Origin: Gemmatimonadota bacterium
Lineage (GTDB): Bacteria > Latescibacterota > UBA2968 > UBA8231
Reading direction: 5' to 3'
NCBI GenBank assembly: GCA_026706505.1
Contig: JAPOYQ010000267.1
Span: 1 to 6,724, forward strand
Length of the DNA stretch: 6,724 nucleotides
Shown here: piece by piece, positions 6,170 through 6,724 of the stretch
Layout of the letters: every line of letters starts with the position of its first letter
Numbering within the stretch: the first letter of the stretch is position 1
Position numbers and translations under genes: made by a program
The notes under the pieces: generated by a model
Database searches by the model: none
What the model was told of the DNA's origin: nothing
The model's input: the letters and a program-made list of their open reading frames with translations, nothing else

Positions 6170-6724
6170 ATGCAAATGCACATGAGACCTATCACAAAAC
6201 ATATTCACGTCCTCCTGTGCTTGGCGCTGGCCACCGGGGGGTGCGCTACCCTCAAATCCCTCGAATTGCAGGCGCAGCAGGAGTACTTTATCGAGTTGGA
6301 GCCGGTCCTGCCCGATGGGGAGACCTATTACATCGATCCAATCGACAGCTCGGTCGTGTGGAGCGAGCAAGGGGTGCAAGTCAAGGTCAAGTTCTACGAC
6401 GATGCCATGCTCGACGCCGAATACGACGTCCGCTTCACGCCCTATACGCTCACGGGAGTCGAAATACCCGGCTTGGACTATACGCCGCCCTTGTGGACCG
6501 TTTTTGAAATGACGGTGATCAACCGCACCCGGGAGCGGGTGGAGCTGGATCCCACGCAGACCATTCTGCGCTTGGACGATGGCCGCCGCTTGCTCTGTGG
6601 CCAAGGGGCGGGGAATTGGTCCGACAAGGATGAGTTCTACGATTATTCCTACTTGAAGTGGGGAGGACAAGAAGGCAATGTGCGCTATCACGCCAGCTTG
6701 GATCGCGGCCCAATCTGGAACAGG
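6170..6724 (+). CDS. Predicted lipoprotein of unknown function (3' end cut by window edge)
   Basis: The frame is open from ATG 6170 to the last base, giving 185 residues with no stop. The start is one base after the stop of the outer-membrane protein gene (TAAGATG), so it is probably translated by reinitiation in the same operon. There is no good ribosome binding site nearby; AGAGGTGA at 6147-6154 is too far upstream to be ideal. Alternative starts at 6176 and 6182 keep the same signal peptide. The N-terminus is basic, then hydrophobic HVLLCLALATGGC, with Cys25 as the likely lipidated residue; the -3 Thr of the lipobox is less usual. The mature part is acidic and rich in beta strands (YFIELEPVL, VQVKVKFYDD, FEMTVINRT, QTILRLDDG). 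The last two resemble the immunoglobulin-like strands found in many small lipoproteins. I do not recognise the family. Its position suggests a periplasm-facing partner of the barrel protein. Confidence 0.82.
   Translation, partial: MQMHMRPITKHIHVLLCLALATGGCATLKSLELQAQQEYFIELEPVLPDGETYYIDPIDSSVVWSEQGVQVKVKFYDDAMLDAEYDVRFTPYTLTGVEIPGLDYTPPLWTVFEMTVINRTRERVELDPTQTILRLDDGRRLLCGQGAGNWSDKDEFYDYSYLKWGGQEGNVRYHASLDRGPIWNR

Noticed and set aside
6101..6691. A 196-codon open frame on the minus strand opposite the lipoprotein gene
   Set aside because: It runs across the junction of two plus-strand genes with good signal peptide and lipobox evidence. The minus-strand protein has no recognisable motif or export signal.

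Overview
The window looks like chromosome of an uncultivated Gram-negative bacterium. GC is roughly in the high fifties by eye. Four of the five genes are predicted to be exported and the fifth is predicted to span the inner membrane. One product is a large outer-membrane beta-barrel candidate ending in Phe and one is a lipoprotein. The mix of a DUF4159 protein, a CBM9-like secreted protein and an Asp/Asn-rich 'xPD' outer-membrane protein suggests the FCB superphylum or a neighbouring group (Latescibacterota or Poribacteria-like). That placement is an inference and I cannot fix the phylum. I see no mobile element, CRISPR array, tRNA or rRNA.

Layout. Positions 1-1901 hold a leftward two-gene operon. 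A GTG-started exported protein with a FlgT-C-like C-terminal module (1901 to 882) overlaps by an ATGA junction a membrane-anchored, TonB-like DUF4159 protein (885 to beyond the left edge). Positions 1902-2076 are a divergent control region. On the right-going side it holds a textbook sigma-70 promoter, an extended -10 element and a possible 18-codon leader ORF. Positions 2077-3030 encode a secreted CBM9-like protein that is transcribed rightward and closed by a strong intrinsic terminator (3081-3119). The terminator's T-tract runs straight into the next candidate promoter (from 3121). Positions 3199-6168 encode a 989-residue outer-membrane protein of no family I recognise. One base later (6170) starts a lipoprotein that runs off the right edge.

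How the genes may work together (inference). The rightward genes would form a surface module: a CBM9-like exported domain protein, a large barrel with an acidic, probably calcium-binding segment, and a co-translated lipoprotein. This resembles a split form of the fused CBM9-DUF5916 proteins known from Bacteroidota and related groups. The leftward pair looks like an envelope-spanning partner, with a periplasmic protein and a TonB-like inner-membrane protein carrying DUF4159. No enzyme activity can be assigned to any gene from the sequence alone.
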